From Psychrosphaera sp. F3M07 (GTDB taxonomy: Bacteria; Pseudomonadota; Gammaproteobacteria; Enterobacterales; Alteromonadaceae), in NCBI RefSeq assembly GCF_018860345.1, contig NZ_JAHKPJ010000015.1, positions 1 to 64,000 on the forward strand: 64,000 bases of DNA, given 5' to 3'. The translations under genes and the position numbers were made by a program. The notes under the pieces are model-generated. The model was given only the letters and a program-made list of their open reading frames with translations. It made no database searches and was not told where the DNA came from. This document shows, one piece after another, positions 17,709 through 25,854 of the stretch. How positions within the stretch are numbered: the first letter of the stretch is position 1; every line of letters starts with the position of its first letter.

Positions 17709-18251
17709 TTATATAAAAGAACGTAACAAGTCTTGGAACAAGATTTCGACAAACTTCAATCCAATCAAAAACACCATAATGCTAAGGTCAAACCCGCCCA
17801 TATCCGGTAATAAACGTCTAATCGGATTTAACATTGGTTCTGTTAACTGATGTAACAATGCTTCTATTGGATTGTAACCTTGACTTATCCAGCTCAAAAT
17901 TACGCGGATTAACATTACCCAGAAGATAAGGTTTAACACTTCTTTAACGATAGAGATGCTACTGGCAACTAAAATTTGCACAACTGGAAAACTGGCGCCA
18001 TATAACACTTGTAATAGGGCAACTTTAGCAAAGCCAACTAACAATAATAATACAATCCCAGCCCAATCAACCCCGGCAAACCCTGGGATTATTCTTCTAA
18101 GTGGGACTAATATCGGATTGGTTGCTTTTACAACAAATTGGCTAACTGGATTATAAAAATCAGCGCGGGTCAGTTGTAACCAAATTCGTAAAATAACGAC
18201 CATCATATAGAGATCAAATAGGGTGGATATTAAAAATTGAGTTGCTTGCAT
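17709..18251 (-). CDS. yggT: YggT family membrane protein
   Basis: A 180-aa inner-membrane protein built of two YggT repeats, each with two hydrophobic segments and the NP..RR(I/L)(I/L)P motif (NPILVPLRRIIPG near residue 45 and NPIRRLLPDMGGFD near 141). The family is linked to membrane protein or division functions and to osmotic tolerance, but its precise role is unsettled. It follows proC and yggS in the same orientation, the classic order. Confidence 0.9.
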   Translation of the reverse strand: MQATQFLISTLFDLYMMVVILRIWLQLTRADFYNPVSQFVVKATNPILVPLRRIIPGFAGVDWAGIVLLLLVGFAKVALLQVLYGASFPVVQILVASSISIVKEVLNLIFWVMLIRVILSWISQGYNPIEALLHQLTEPMLNPIRRLLPDMGGFDLSIMVFLIGLKFVEILFQDLLRSFI

Positions 18252-18337
18252 AACGTGTCTATTTCCAGTTCAATTTAAGTTTAAAGCTAAATTTCAGTGT
18301 TGACGCGTTATATGCGGTAACACTGACTTACCTATAT

Positions 18338-19183
18338 TTAAAGTTTACTCATTTCTTTCGCTCTAGACACTGCTGCGTCTAATGCGGATGCCACAATGTC
18401 GTCTAAATTATTTTCGTTAAAAGTTCTTATCGCTTCAGCGGTAGAACCTCCTGGAGAAGTAACATTAACTCTTAATTGTTCAAAGCTGTCAGGACTTTGA
18501 GCGGCCATTTCAGCAGAGCCTAGCGCAGTTTGTAATACAATGGTATTGGCCGTGTCTTGATCAAAGCCCAATTGAACAGCTTTGTCAGCCATATGCTGCA
18601 TAAATAAGAAGAAATAAGCTGGGCCCGAACCTGACACTGCCGCTATGTCATCAATTTGAGACTCTTGTTCTAACCATACTGTTTTGCCAACGGCATCAAA
18701 CATAGTAGACGTAACCTCTTTATCCTGTTGGATAACGTCAGCTGAAAATGAACCTTCATCTGTGCCACAAAATAAACCTGAAACACCTAAGCCAACTAAA
18801 GAAGGGGTGTTTGGCATGCAACGAATAATTCGAACGTTACCGATAATGTCAGTATAACGGTTAACAGTTAAACCAGCCGCAACAGTAATAATAAGCTTTT
18901 GGCTAAAATCGATACCTTGTTGCACTAAGTCGGCTAACATAGCCAACATCATTTGTGGTTTAACACCAAGAATGATCACATCAGCTTGGGTAATGGCAGA
19001 CTTATTATCTAAGTCAGTTTTAATGCCAAACTTTTGCTTAAGCGCTTGTTGTTTTTCAACGGTTCTGTTGGTCGCAATAATATTGTCTGGGTTAATGCCA
19101 CTATTAACCATGCCACCGAGAATAGCGCCAGACATGTTGCCTGCGCCGATAAATGCGTATGTTAACTGCTTATTATTTGTCAT
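18338..19183 (-). CDS. proC: pyrroline-5-carboxylate reductase
   Basis: A 281-aa cytosolic enzyme that reduces 1-pyrroline-5-carboxylate to L-proline with NAD(P)H, the last step of proline synthesis. The Rossmann motif AFIGAGNMSGAI is at residues 10-21. The substrate-binding AVSGSGPAYFFLF segment lies near 174 and the family signature VTSPGGSTAEAI near 246. The length is normal. It sits between yggS and yggT and is probably co-transcribed with both. Confidence 0.95.
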   Translation of the reverse strand: MTNNKQLTYAFIGAGNMSGAILGGMVNSGINPDNIIATNRTVEKQQALKQKFGIKTDLDNKSAITQADVIILGVKPQMMLAMLADLVQQGIDFSQKLIITVAAGLTVNRYTDIIGNVRIIRCMPNTPSLVGLGVSGLFCGTDEGSFSADVIQQDKEVTSTMFDAVGKTVWLEQESQIDDIAAVSGSGPAYFFLFMQHMADKAVQLGFDQDTANTIVLQTALGSAEMAAQSPDSFEQLRVNVTSPGGSTAEAIRTFNENNLDDIVASALDAAVSRAKEMSKL

Positions 19184-19206
19184 TTATTTCCTTTAGTTAC
19201 GTTTAT

Positions 19207-19926
19207 TTATTTTCGCTTACCAAATATTGCTGTGCCTAATCTCACCATAGTAGACCCACATTCAATAGCAGTGTCTAAGTCGCCGCTCATACCCAAAGAG
19301 AGCGTATCTACACTAGGATATTGCTGCTGCAACTGTGAATAACAAGTGAACATTAAATTAAATTCAGCCTTTAATTGTGGTCTTTGACCATCGGCATTTG
19401 GTTCATAATTGTCAGGGATAGCCATCAGCCCCCTTAAACTAACATGTTTTAACTCATTAATGGACTCTGCCAACTCATTTACCTGGTCTAAACTGACACC
19501 TGACTTTTGTGGTGAGTTTGAAATATTCACTTGGATTAACAGGTTTATCGTCTTGTTTAACGCTTTGGCGTGTTGATCGATACGTTTAATTATTTTTAAC
19601 CGATCGACACTATCTATCCAATCTGCACTTTGGCTAATGATTTTGGTTTTATTACTCTGGATTGGTCCAATGTAATGCCACTGTATGTCTTTAAGATGAC
19701 TTAATGTTTGTTGTTTATCAAATAACTCTTGTGCGTAATTTTCACCAAAAACACGTTGTCCTGCAGCGTAAGCGGCTTCAATATCTGCAATTGGTTTTGT
19801 TTTACTCACCGCCATCAAAACAATCGAATTGGTGTTTCGATTAAATTTAGTTGCGACATTGTTAATATTGTCTTGGGCGTTTAACAATTGATTTGCTATG
19901 GTATTTATATCTTTGTTTTCCGACAT
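19207..19926 (-). CDS. yggS: YggS family PLP homeostasis protein
   Basis: A 239-aa PLP-binding single-domain TIM barrel (PLPBP/YggS). The PLP lysine lies in LMAVSKTKP near residue 40. GENYAQEL, WHYIGPIQSNK and the C-terminal LSMGMS-like segment (LSLGMSGDLDTAIECGSTMVRLGTAIFG) are conserved. It buffers pyridoxal phosphate and affects amino-acid balance; no catalytic reaction is established. It is the first gene of a leftward group and is divergent from pilT with only 32 bases between starts. Confidence 0.95.
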   Translation of the reverse strand: MSENKDINTIANQLLNAQDNINNVATKFNRNTNSIVLMAVSKTKPIADIEAAYAAGQRVFGENYAQELFDKQQTLSHLKDIQWHYIGPIQSNKTKIISQSADWIDSVDRLKIIKRIDQHAKALNKTINLLIQVNISNSPQKSGVSLDQVNELAESINELKHVSLRGLMAIPDNYEPNADGQRPQLKAEFNLMFTCYSQLQQQYPSVDTLSLGMSGDLDTAIECGSTMVRLGTAIFGKRK

Positions 19927-19958
19927 AAAATTGTCTTTAACTTACCTAGGTTACATTT

Positions 19959-21074
19959 ATGGATATTACTGAATTACTCGCTTTTAGTGTGCAACATAAT
20001 GCATCAGATTTACATTTGTCAGCTGCAACACCACCCATGATCAGAGTTGATGGCGATGTTAGAAGGATCAACATACCTGAGTTAGATGCAAAACAAGTTC
20101 AGTCACTTATTTATGACATTATGAACGATAAACAAAGGAAAGAATACGAAGAAAACTTAGAAACCGACTTTTCCTTTGAAGTGCCAGATTTAGCTCGTTT
20201 CCGTGTTAATGTGTTTAATACCGAACGTGGCGCAGCTGCGGTATTCAGAACTATCCCATCAGAAGTTTTAACACTGGATCAGCTTGGCGCACCTAATATC
20301 TTTAAAGAAATTTCAAATAAGCCGAGAGGGCTAGTTTTAGTTACAGGACCAACGGGGTCAGGTAAATCAACAACGCTTGCCGCTATGATTGATTATATCA
20401 ATGCCAGTCGACACGATCATATTTTGACCATTGAAGACCCAATAGAATTTGTACACAAAAGCAAACAAAGCCTTATTAGCCAACGTGAAGTGCACAGAGA
20501 CACGTTAAGTTTTTCTAACGCATTGCGTTCGGCGTTACGTGAAGATCCAGATGTAATTTTAGTGGGTGAACTACGTGACTTAGAAACCATCCGATTAGCC
20601 ATGACCGCTGCAGAAACTGGACATTTGGTATTTGGTACATTGCATACCACCTCAGCACCTAAAACCATTGACCGAATCATTGACGTATTCCCAGGCGATG
20701 AGAAGTCTATGGTGCGTTCCATGTTGTCGGAATCATTACAGGCAGTAATATCTCAAACCTTATGTAAAAAACAAGGTGGGGGACGGGTTGCTGCACATGA
20801 AATTATGATAGGCATTCCTGCTATTCGTAACTTGATCAGAGAAGATAAAGTGGCACAAATGTACTCTTCTATCCAAACTGGTGCGAGTTACGGAATGCAA
20901 ACTCTTGATCAGTGTTTAACGGAATTAAAAGGCAAAGGATTAATATCTAACGATGAAGCTGCCAGTAAAGCCGTTGATAAAAAAGCATTTGGTGGCGGTT
21001 CCACGTCCACACCACCGCCAGTGAGCACACCACCACAAACGCCACCTTCAAGTGATTTTGGAAGTGGTTTTTAA
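19959..21074 (+). CDS. pilT: type IV pilus retraction ATPase PilT
   Basis: A 371-aa hexameric ATPase that drives type IV pilus retraction from the cytoplasmic side of the inner membrane. It has a PAS-like N-terminal domain (residues 1-100), Walker A GPTGSGKST, the Asp box (LTIEDPIEFVH), Walker B VILVGELRD, the His box (GTLHTTSA) and the AIRNLIRE retraction motif near residue 288. The last ~30 residues are a Gly/Pro/Thr/Ser-rich tail, longer than in standard PilT of about 345 aa. It is followed at 22 bases by pilU. Confidence 0.95.
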   Translation: MDITELLAFSVQHNASDLHLSAATPPMIRVDGDVRRINIPELDAKQVQSLIYDIMNDKQRKEYEENLETDFSFEVPDLARFRVNVFNTERGAAAVFRTIPSEVLTLDQLGAPNIFKEISNKPRGLVLVTGPTGSGKSTTLAAMIDYINASRHDHILTIEDPIEFVHKSKQSLISQREVHRDTLSFSNALRSALREDPDVILVGELRDLETIRLAMTAAETGHLVFGTLHTTSAPKTIDRIIDVFPGDEKSMVRSMLSESLQAVISQTLCKKQGGGRVAAHEIMIGIPAIRNLIREDKVAQMYSSIQTGASYGMQTLDQCLTELKGKGLISNDEAASKAVDKKAFGGGSTSTPPPVSTPPQTPPSSDFGSGF

Positions 21075-21096
21075 CTAATAAACAGTCAAAGGATAA

Positions 21097-22212
21097 ATGA
21101 TGAGTAACATGAGTGATATTTTTGGTCAAATGGTTGCCAAGCAAGCGTCTGATTTATTTGTTACGGCAGGTTTGCCAGTGAGTGTTAAGTTAAATGGTGA
21201 ACTAGTGCCTTTAGTTGGTGACAAGTTATCAGCAGATGATGCTAAACAACTGGTATTGTCTTGCATGTCAGAAAAACAAAAAGCAGAATTTGAGCTAGAC
21301 CGTGAGTGTAATTTTGCGGTTGCAAATGAATCAGGACGTTTTCGTGTATCGGCTTTTTGGCAACGTGATAAAGTAGGTATGGTTGTCCGTCGAATAGTGA
21401 CAGAAATTCCAGATCCGGATGATTTGGGTTTACCACAAACGCTAAAAGACGTGATCATGACCAAACGTGGTTTAGTGTTATTTGTCGGTGGCACAGGAAC
21501 CGGTAAATCAACCAGCTTAGCTGCACTGTTAGGTTATCGTAATGAAAATTCAAAAGGTCATATATTAACGATTGAAGACCCAATTGAATTTGTCCATGAA
21601 CACAGAAATTGCATTGTTACCCAAAGAGAAGTGGGATTAGATACCCCATCGTTTGACTCGGCATTAAAAACCTCATTACGCCAAGCTCCAGATGTTATAT
21701 TAATTGGGGAAATACGCTCACAAGAAATAATGGAATATGCATTGTCTTTTGCTGAAACTGGCCATTTGTGTGTCGCTACATTACATGCAAATAATGCTAA
21801 TCAGGCCATTGATAGGATCATGCATTTAGTGCCAAAAGAACAACAAGATAAACTTAAATATGAATTAGCCCTTAACTTAAAAGCCATTGTTGCACAGCAA
21901 TTAATACCAACCGTTGATGGCAATGGGCGCGTAGCAGCAATTGAGATTTTATTATCCTCCCCTATGATAGCGGAGTTGATAAAAAGAGGTGATATTTCAG
22001 GAATTAAGGAAACCATGGCTAAGTCTAGAGAGTTAGGTATGCAAACCTTTGATTTGGCATTATATGATTTATATACCGCAGGCAAGATAAGTTATGACGA
22101 TGCGATACATCATGCTGATGCGCCAAATGATCTCAGATTAATGATTAAATTGGACTCTAAAGATAAAGCACCAAGTAGCTTGTTATCTGGAGTGACAGTT
22201 GATGGGTTGTAG
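21097..22212 (+). CDS. pilU: PilT/PilU family type IV pilus ATPase PilU
   Basis: A 371-aa paralogue of PilT that assists retraction under load. Walker A GGTGTGKST is at about residues 131-139. The Asp box TIEDPIEFVHEH, Walker B VILIGEIRS and His box ATLHANNANQAIDRI follow. The C-terminus lacks the AIRNLIRE motif and has LSSPMIAELIKRGDI instead, as expected for PilU. AAAGGATAA precedes the start. It ends the pilus operon; repeat DNA and the cassette array follow. Confidence 0.93.
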   Translation: MMSNMSDIFGQMVAKQASDLFVTAGLPVSVKLNGELVPLVGDKLSADDAKQLVLSCMSEKQKAEFELDRECNFAVANESGRFRVSAFWQRDKVGMVVRRIVTEIPDPDDLGLPQTLKDVIMTKRGLVLFVGGTGTGKSTSLAALLGYRNENSKGHILTIEDPIEFVHEHRNCIVTQREVGLDTPSFDSALKTSLRQAPDVILIGEIRSQEIMEYALSFAETGHLCVATLHANNANQAIDRIMHLVPKEQQDKLKYELALNLKAIVAQQLIPTVDGNGRVAAIEILLSSPMIAELIKRGDISGIKETMAKSRELGMQTFDLALYDLYTAGKISYDDAIHHADAPNDLRLMIKLDSKDKAPSSLLSGVTVDGL

Positions 22213-22310
22213 TTTTTGGTATTTTACTCAAAGCTCATGACTCGTGGCTACAGCCTTTTCCCCCTCGGCGGCCATCAATAATACATCCCTCTATTGATGG
22301 CATCCCTTCA

Positions 22311-22408
22311 TCCATGAAGTGGCAGGTTGTCAGTTCCCGACACAACCTAAGCGAGTACATCCATGAAGTGGCAGGTTGTCAGTTCCCGACACAACCTAAG
22401 CGAGTACA
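22311..22408. repeat. 49-bp tandem duplication
   Basis: Two identical 49-bp units (22311-22359 and 22360-22408) begin TCCATGAAGTGGCAGG and end AAGCGAGTACA. A third unit starts but breaks off after TCCATG. Each contains GGTTGTC...GACACAACC, an inverted repeat. Confidence 0.9.
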
Positions 22409-22652
22409 TCCATGTACTCGACAATATCTTTTTCATCAGACCCAAAGGCGTGCGGCTTTTTGTTTTTACTCAAAGCTCGTGACTCGACACTCGTGGCTAC
22501 AGCCGTTTCGGCCCTCGGCGAGTTACCTTTTTCAACAGCCAAAAAAGGTAGGCGGCTTTTTATATTTTCAAAGATTAAAAGACTATTTCACCTTCGGCGA
22601 CCATACCTTTTTCAACAGCCAAAAAGGTAGGCCAAAAGGCCGCCCGTCACCA

Positions 22653-22780
22653 AATATCTAATTGTATTGAATATTAACTTTTATCATCAAATACGGAAAA
22701 ACATTCGTCCCTGAATACTTTCCTCAATCGGGCATCCATGCCCTCTCGATTTGAGAAAAGTTATATTTAATACAGATATT
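22653..22780. repeat. MITE-like element, copy A
   Basis: The ends AATATCTAATTGTATTG and TTTAATACAGATATT are imperfect inverted repeats of about 35 bp, each continuing into an AACTTTT..TCAAAT motif. The middle holds CGGGCATCCATGCCC, a short palindrome. Almost the whole unit recurs in reverse orientation at 56946-57122. It carries no coding capacity. Confidence 0.75.
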
Positions 22781-22796
22781 TTAAAGTGGGACTTAT

Positions 22797-22830
22797 AAAG
22801 CAAAAGCAAAAGCAAAAGCAAAAGCAAAAA
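22797..22830. repeat. hexanucleotide CAAAAG repeat
   Basis: Four perfect CAAAAG units plus one variant (CAAAAA) form a short simple repeat in an AT-rich gap. It could vary in length by slippage. Confidence 0.85.
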
Positions 22831-23113
22831 CGAGATTAACAGTCCGTATTTTAATTTTAATATTTGCGAAAACTGACGCGATGCTTTTTTATTAATAACC
22901 CCTTCCTATTAAATAAATACTCAAGTCTCACTTTGTTTTTCAGTAACTAACTAAGTTATTAATTAAACAATGGAAAATAGCATTCATTTAGTTTTTAATA
23001 GGAAGTGAAAAAGTCGCGTTAAAGTCAGGCTCGTTTTGTTTTTGATTATTTAGCAATTTATGAAATAAATTTATTGAAAATAGCTAATAAAATCAATTGG
23101 TAATGTCTGGCAG

Positions 23114-23177
23114 TAACATGAATTAATAAAGAATTGAGCAATTACATATACGAAATGCTCGATAATAAGCGTTAGCA
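23114..23177 (+). repeat. short attC-like site at the left end of the cassette array
   Basis: TAACATG at 23114 and GCGTTAG ending at 23175 resemble the outer boxes of an attC site. GAGCA and TGCTC inside can pair. The right core GCGTTAGCA directly precedes the first cassette gene. At about 64 bp it is shorter than the other sites and the outer boxes pair poorly, so it might be a decayed attC. Confidence 0.45.
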
Positions 23178-23188
23178 GTACAGGAAAT

Positions 23189-23485
23189 ATGGCACTAGAT
23201 TTACACATACTGGAAAATGGCCAACCAAAGGAATGGATTTACGCAATTGATTCTGAAAAATGGTCATTATTTAATGAAGCGTTCGAGATATTTAAAGCTA
23301 AAACAGGCTTAGTCATAGATCAATATTCCGATACCAAATTCTCATCAGGGCTTCAAAATTTAATAGATATACTTAACTCTGTTGCTCCACAGTACGGTAA
23401 AAGTGCGGCTCTATTTTCAGAGTTTATCTCTGTTTTGGAGTCAGCTGAAAGCAATGGTAAAAACGTAATTTTTGTCGGCGACTAA
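23189..23485 (+). CDS. cassette 1: hypothetical protein
   Basis: A 98-aa cytoplasmic protein (acidic to neutral, no membrane segment or signal peptide) starting MALDLHILENGQP. CAGGAAAT gives a usable ribosome site. It lies just after a GCGTTAG core and ends nine bases before the next attC, as cassette genes do. I recognise no functional domain. Similar small globular proteins are common in chromosomal integrons. Confidence 0.75.
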   Translation: MALDLHILENGQPKEWIYAIDSEKWSLFNEAFEIFKAKTGLVIDQYSDTKFSSGLQNLIDILNSVAPQYGKSAALFSEFISVLESAESNGKNVIFVGD

Positions 23486-23493
23486 TGTACTGC

Positions 23494-23590
23494 TAACAAG
23501 TTACTCAAAAGGACGCAAAACGCTTGGCTTGTGCTCCTTCGTCGCTAATTTTAGCCAAGCATTTATGCGCCCATTAGTAAGGCGTTATAT
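23494..23590 (+). repeat. attC site 1
   Basis: Left core TAACAAG (23494) and right core GCGTTATAT (to 23590). Inner arms GCTTGGCT and AGCCAAGC are complementary, as are GGACGC and GCGCCC approximately, giving the imperfect cruciform of an attC. Confidence 0.88.
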
Positions 23591-23832
23591 ACCGCAACTA
23601 ATTCCAGTAAAAATAGCTACGTACCAAGGCGTTAAATCCCCTATTCCTTTCGTTGCATTCTTTTGGTCTGGGTGTTGTTGCAAGTACGGCTTTTCAAAGC
23701 AAACAATTACGTAAGTTCAGTAATATCCACGTTCAGGTTTACGTTTGCGGTGGGTAAAGGTTGCTAGCTCTCTTAGCTTGCTAACTTCGGTAAAGGCTTG
23801 TAAATTAAGTTTAAAACCTTAGCCAGTTTATA
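23591..23832 (-). pseudogene. cassette 2: no intact gene; possible reverse-oriented gene remnant
   Basis: This cassette of about 240 bp has no credible forward gene; a forward 80-codon frame here begins inside cassette 1 and runs through attC1. On the minus strand two stretches in one frame look protein-like: one ends GYY at a TGA near 23721, and the other reads ...YVIVCFEKPYLQQHPDQ... and ends at a stop near 23587. No start codon is seen. It may be a decayed gene in reverse orientation or a non-coding cassette. Confidence 0.35.
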
Positions 23833-23934
23833 TAACAAGGCAATAAAGCATGGGACTGTTAAAGCTTGGCTCGGTTCCGCTTCGCTTCACATTATAGCCA
23901 AGCATTTATCAGCCTCTTATTAGGGGCGTTATAT
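23833..23934 (+). repeat. attC site 2
   Basis: Left core TAACAAG at 23833 and right core GGCGTTATAT ending 23934. The arms AAGCTTGGCT and AGCCAAGC pair, with an unpaired TCGGTTCCGCTTCGCTT loop. It has the same general class as attC 1 and 4. Confidence 0.88.
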
Positions 23935-23967
23935 TGCAAAGCAGTTTTGTGAAAGGAATCGAGTTAA

Positions 23968-24219
23968 GTGATCTATCTAGCCTATTTTTTTTGGTTCATT
24001 ATGCTTTCATTTGCCATTCCAAATATTTGGTCTGGTTTAGCTGCAATCAGTTTTTTAGCGTGTGTTGTAGCCGTAATTAATTACTCCATTAAAAGTTATA
24101 AAATCTACCGTAATGGTTACGACTCAATAATTGGTAAATGGTTGGTATATTCATATTCGCCTTTGGTCATCGTTTCTATGGGAGGAATTATGTTTTATTA
24201 TGGTGTAGTTGCAATATAA
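23968..24219 (+). CDS. cassette 3: small membrane protein
   Basis: An 83-aa protein with three hydrophobic segments (about residues 4-20, 22-40 and 61-82), predicted in the inner membrane. It starts at GTG 23968 with AAAGGA upstream at the right distance. Its stop TAA is also the first base triplet of attC 3. I recognise no family. Confidence 0.72.
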   Translation: MIYLAYFFWFIMLSFAIPNIWSGLAAISFLACVVAVINYSIKSYKIYRNGYDSIIGKWLVYSYSPLVIVSMGGIMFYYGVVAI

Positions 24220-24311
24220 CAAGCTAATAAATAAGGACAAAAAACAGTTGGCTGTTTTCGTTCCTCAACATTTTAGCCAACAATTTTTTGCCCATTATTA
24301 GGGCGTTATAT
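24217..24311 (+). repeat. attC site 3
   Basis: Left core TAACAAG at 24217, right core GCGTTATAT ending 24311. Arms CAGTTGGCTG and AGCCAAC pair. It differs at only one position up to the right core from attC 5 at 25855-25949. Confidence 0.92.
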
Positions 24312-24341
24312 ACCCTAAACCAACTACAGAGTTTTGTTTCA

Positions 24342-24617
24342 ATGCAAGGTGAATTAAAATATAAGAGTTACCTTAAGCAATTCTTTCTTAATTTGTTTTT
24401 TGGTCCATTAGGTCTGTTTTATTCTAGTAAACTACTCGGCATTGTATTTTCGATCACAATTATTCCAACAATAGGTGCGTTTGGATTTGGCCTTATAATT
24501 GGTTGGCCAATATCAATTCTAGTTGGAATAATGTCAGTTGCTGATTATAACCGTAATATACTTTCATATTCGCTAAGAAGAGAAAGAATAAAGTCGAAAT
24601 ACGCATCGGGTAAATAA
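24342..24617 (+). CDS. cassette 4: small membrane protein, TM2-like
   Basis: A 91-aa protein starting MQGELKYKSYLKQF with two hydrophobic helices separated by a short polar turn (FFLNLFFGPLGLFYSSKLLG... and IGWPISILVGIMSVADYN). The FFGPLGLFY segment resembles the TM2-domain pattern of small membrane proteins. The ATG at 24342 is chosen because the frame upstream of it lies in attC 3. The stop codon overlaps the left core of attC 4. The function is unknown. Confidence 0.7.
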   Translation: MQGELKYKSYLKQFFLNLFFGPLGLFYSSKLLGIVFSITIIPTIGAFGFGLIIGWPISILVGIMSVADYNRNILSYSLRRERIKSKYASGK

Positions 24618-24712
24618 CAAGTCAATTAAGTCGGACGCCTTACGCTTGGCTGGTGTTCGTTCCTCACAAAGTATAGCCAAGCATAATTCGGCCTCTTATT
24701 GAGGCGTTATGT
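24615..24712 (+). repeat. attC site 4
   Basis: Left core TAACAAG at 24615, right core GGCGTTATGT ending 24712. Arms GCTTGGCT and AGCCAAGC pair. The TCGGACGCC and GGCCTC parts near the cores are partly complementary. Confidence 0.9.
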
Positions 24713-24728
24713 TTTAAAGGATTATCCA

Positions 24729-25838
24729 TTGGCAAATCAAGCATACGAAAACCAAAAAGTTACACTTATTTATTCAAAAAAATCTATCGATAAGGCAGCT
24801 AGAAGTATTCGTCATGGTTGCGAAGGTGAAGTTCGAGATGATGCTATAAATAAAATTCAAAACTTTCGTGAATTACACATGTATCCGCTAATGTTAATCA
24901 AAAACCATCTAGCGAGAACTGCAAAAAAAATAAATAAGGATATTGTTATCGCAAGACGATTAAAGCGTCTACCTACAATAATTAATAAACTTGAGAGGCC
25001 AACACTTGATGGGACTCAAGGTAATGCTATTAAACTCACTAGGATGCAGGATATTGGAGGATGCAGAGCGATTGTAAAAAATTTAAGTGAACTTACTGCT
25101 CTTCAACTTAGACTTGAGAAAAGTAAATCAGTCCATAAAGTTATTCATAAATCTAATTATCTCACTCCAAAAGAAAGTGGTTATGGTGGAGTTCATTTAG
25201 TTTATAGTTGTTTTGATGAAGATGATACTGGGAATAATTGGAAAAAAACTAAGATAGAAGTTCAACTTAGGACTAAGTTGCAGCATGCTTGGGCTACTAG
25301 TCTTGAGATAATTGATACTTTAGAAAAAATCGAATTAAAAACAAGTATAACTGGGCATGAAAAGTGGAGGCATTTTTTTAAGGTTTCAGGAAGGCTTGTC
25401 GCTCATGATGAATCAGCTTGTATCTTAAATGATCAAGAACTAGTTGAAGCTAAAAAGGAGCTGAAAACTCTAGAGGCTGAATTAGAAGTCACAGGTAAGC
25501 TTGCTCATTTTTCTTTTGCTATAAAAGCAGCAACAAACTCTTCAAAAAAATTATCTTACAGTAAAAATATAGGTATGTGTTTAGTAATACTGAGAAAAGA
25601 CGAATTGTTTGACCCAAAGCATACAAGTATTAACGATCTAAAGTTTGAGACTAAACAGTTTAAAAATAGTGACACTAAAATTGCCTTGAGTGAGTTAAAT
25701 GAAAGTGAAAAAGATGAAGATATTTCACTATCAGTTCTGTTAGCAACAACAGATGCTAGAACATTGAAGAAAGCTTATCCAAACTACTTTGGTGACACAT
25801 TCGACTTCCGAAGCTTCATAAGAAAGCACATTGAGTAA
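24729..25838 (+). CDS. cassette 5: RelA/SpoT-domain alarmone synthetase-like protein
   Basis: A 369-aa protein with a RelA/SpoT (PF04607) nucleotidyltransferase domain at about residues 50-200. Family motifs are seen in order: RRLKRLPTIINKLER (about 76-90), RMQDIGGCRAIV with the Mg-binding Asp (105-116), GYGGVH (151-156), EVQLRT with the catalytic Glu (177-182) and QHAWATSLE (185-193). No HD hydrolase domain is present. Residues 215-369 form a polar, Lys/Glu-rich C-terminal part of unknown role. It likely transfers pyrophosphate from ATP to a nucleotide or RNA, as do small alarmone synthetases and toxSAS toxins. Start TTG 24729 has AAAGGA at 24716; upstream in-frame codons lie in attC 4. Confidence 0.82.
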   Translation: MANQAYENQKVTLIYSKKSIDKAARSIRHGCEGEVRDDAINKIQNFRELHMYPLMLIKNHLARTAKKINKDIVIARRLKRLPTIINKLERPTLDGTQGNAIKLTRMQDIGGCRAIVKNLSELTALQLRLEKSKSVHKVIHKSNYLTPKESGYGGVHLVYSCFDEDDTGNNWKKTKIEVQLRTKLQHAWATSLEIIDTLEKIELKTSITGHEKWRHFFKVSGRLVAHDESACILNDQELVEAKKELKTLEAELEVTGKLAHFSFAIKAATNSSKKLSYSKNIGMCLVILRKDELFDPKHTSINDLKFETKQFKNSDTKIALSELNESEKDEDISLSVLLATTDARTLKKAYPNYFGDTFDFRSFIRKHIE

Positions 25839-25854
25839 AGAGTTGCTTAAAACA

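Larger units (their letters stand above)
22213..23113. other. gene-free repeat-rich region between pilU and the cassette array
   Basis: No credible gene is present on either strand and no integron integrase. It holds a 49-bp tandem duplication (22311-22408), three related modules built on a CTTTTTCAACAGCCAAAAAAGGTA-type hairpin with GGCGGCTTTTT (around 22425, 22528 and 22604), a MITE-like element (22653-22780), and a CAAAAG hexamer repeat (22801-22830). Two overlapping open frames at 22314-22661 and 22412-22630 are products of these repeats. Confidence 0.6.

Noticed and set aside
22314-22661. Open frame of 115 codons starting MKWQVV after pilU
   Set aside because: It is produced by the 49-bp tandem duplication and the hairpin modules; the encoded segment repeats itself, is of odd composition and has no ribosome site.
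22213-23188. Integron integrase gene or remnant left of the first cassette
   Set aside because: No tyrosine-recombinase motifs or long frame are visible on either strand in this interval.
23472-23714. Open frame of 80 codons across the first attC site
   Set aside because: It starts inside cassette 1 and runs through attC 1, so it mixes three unrelated sequence pieces.
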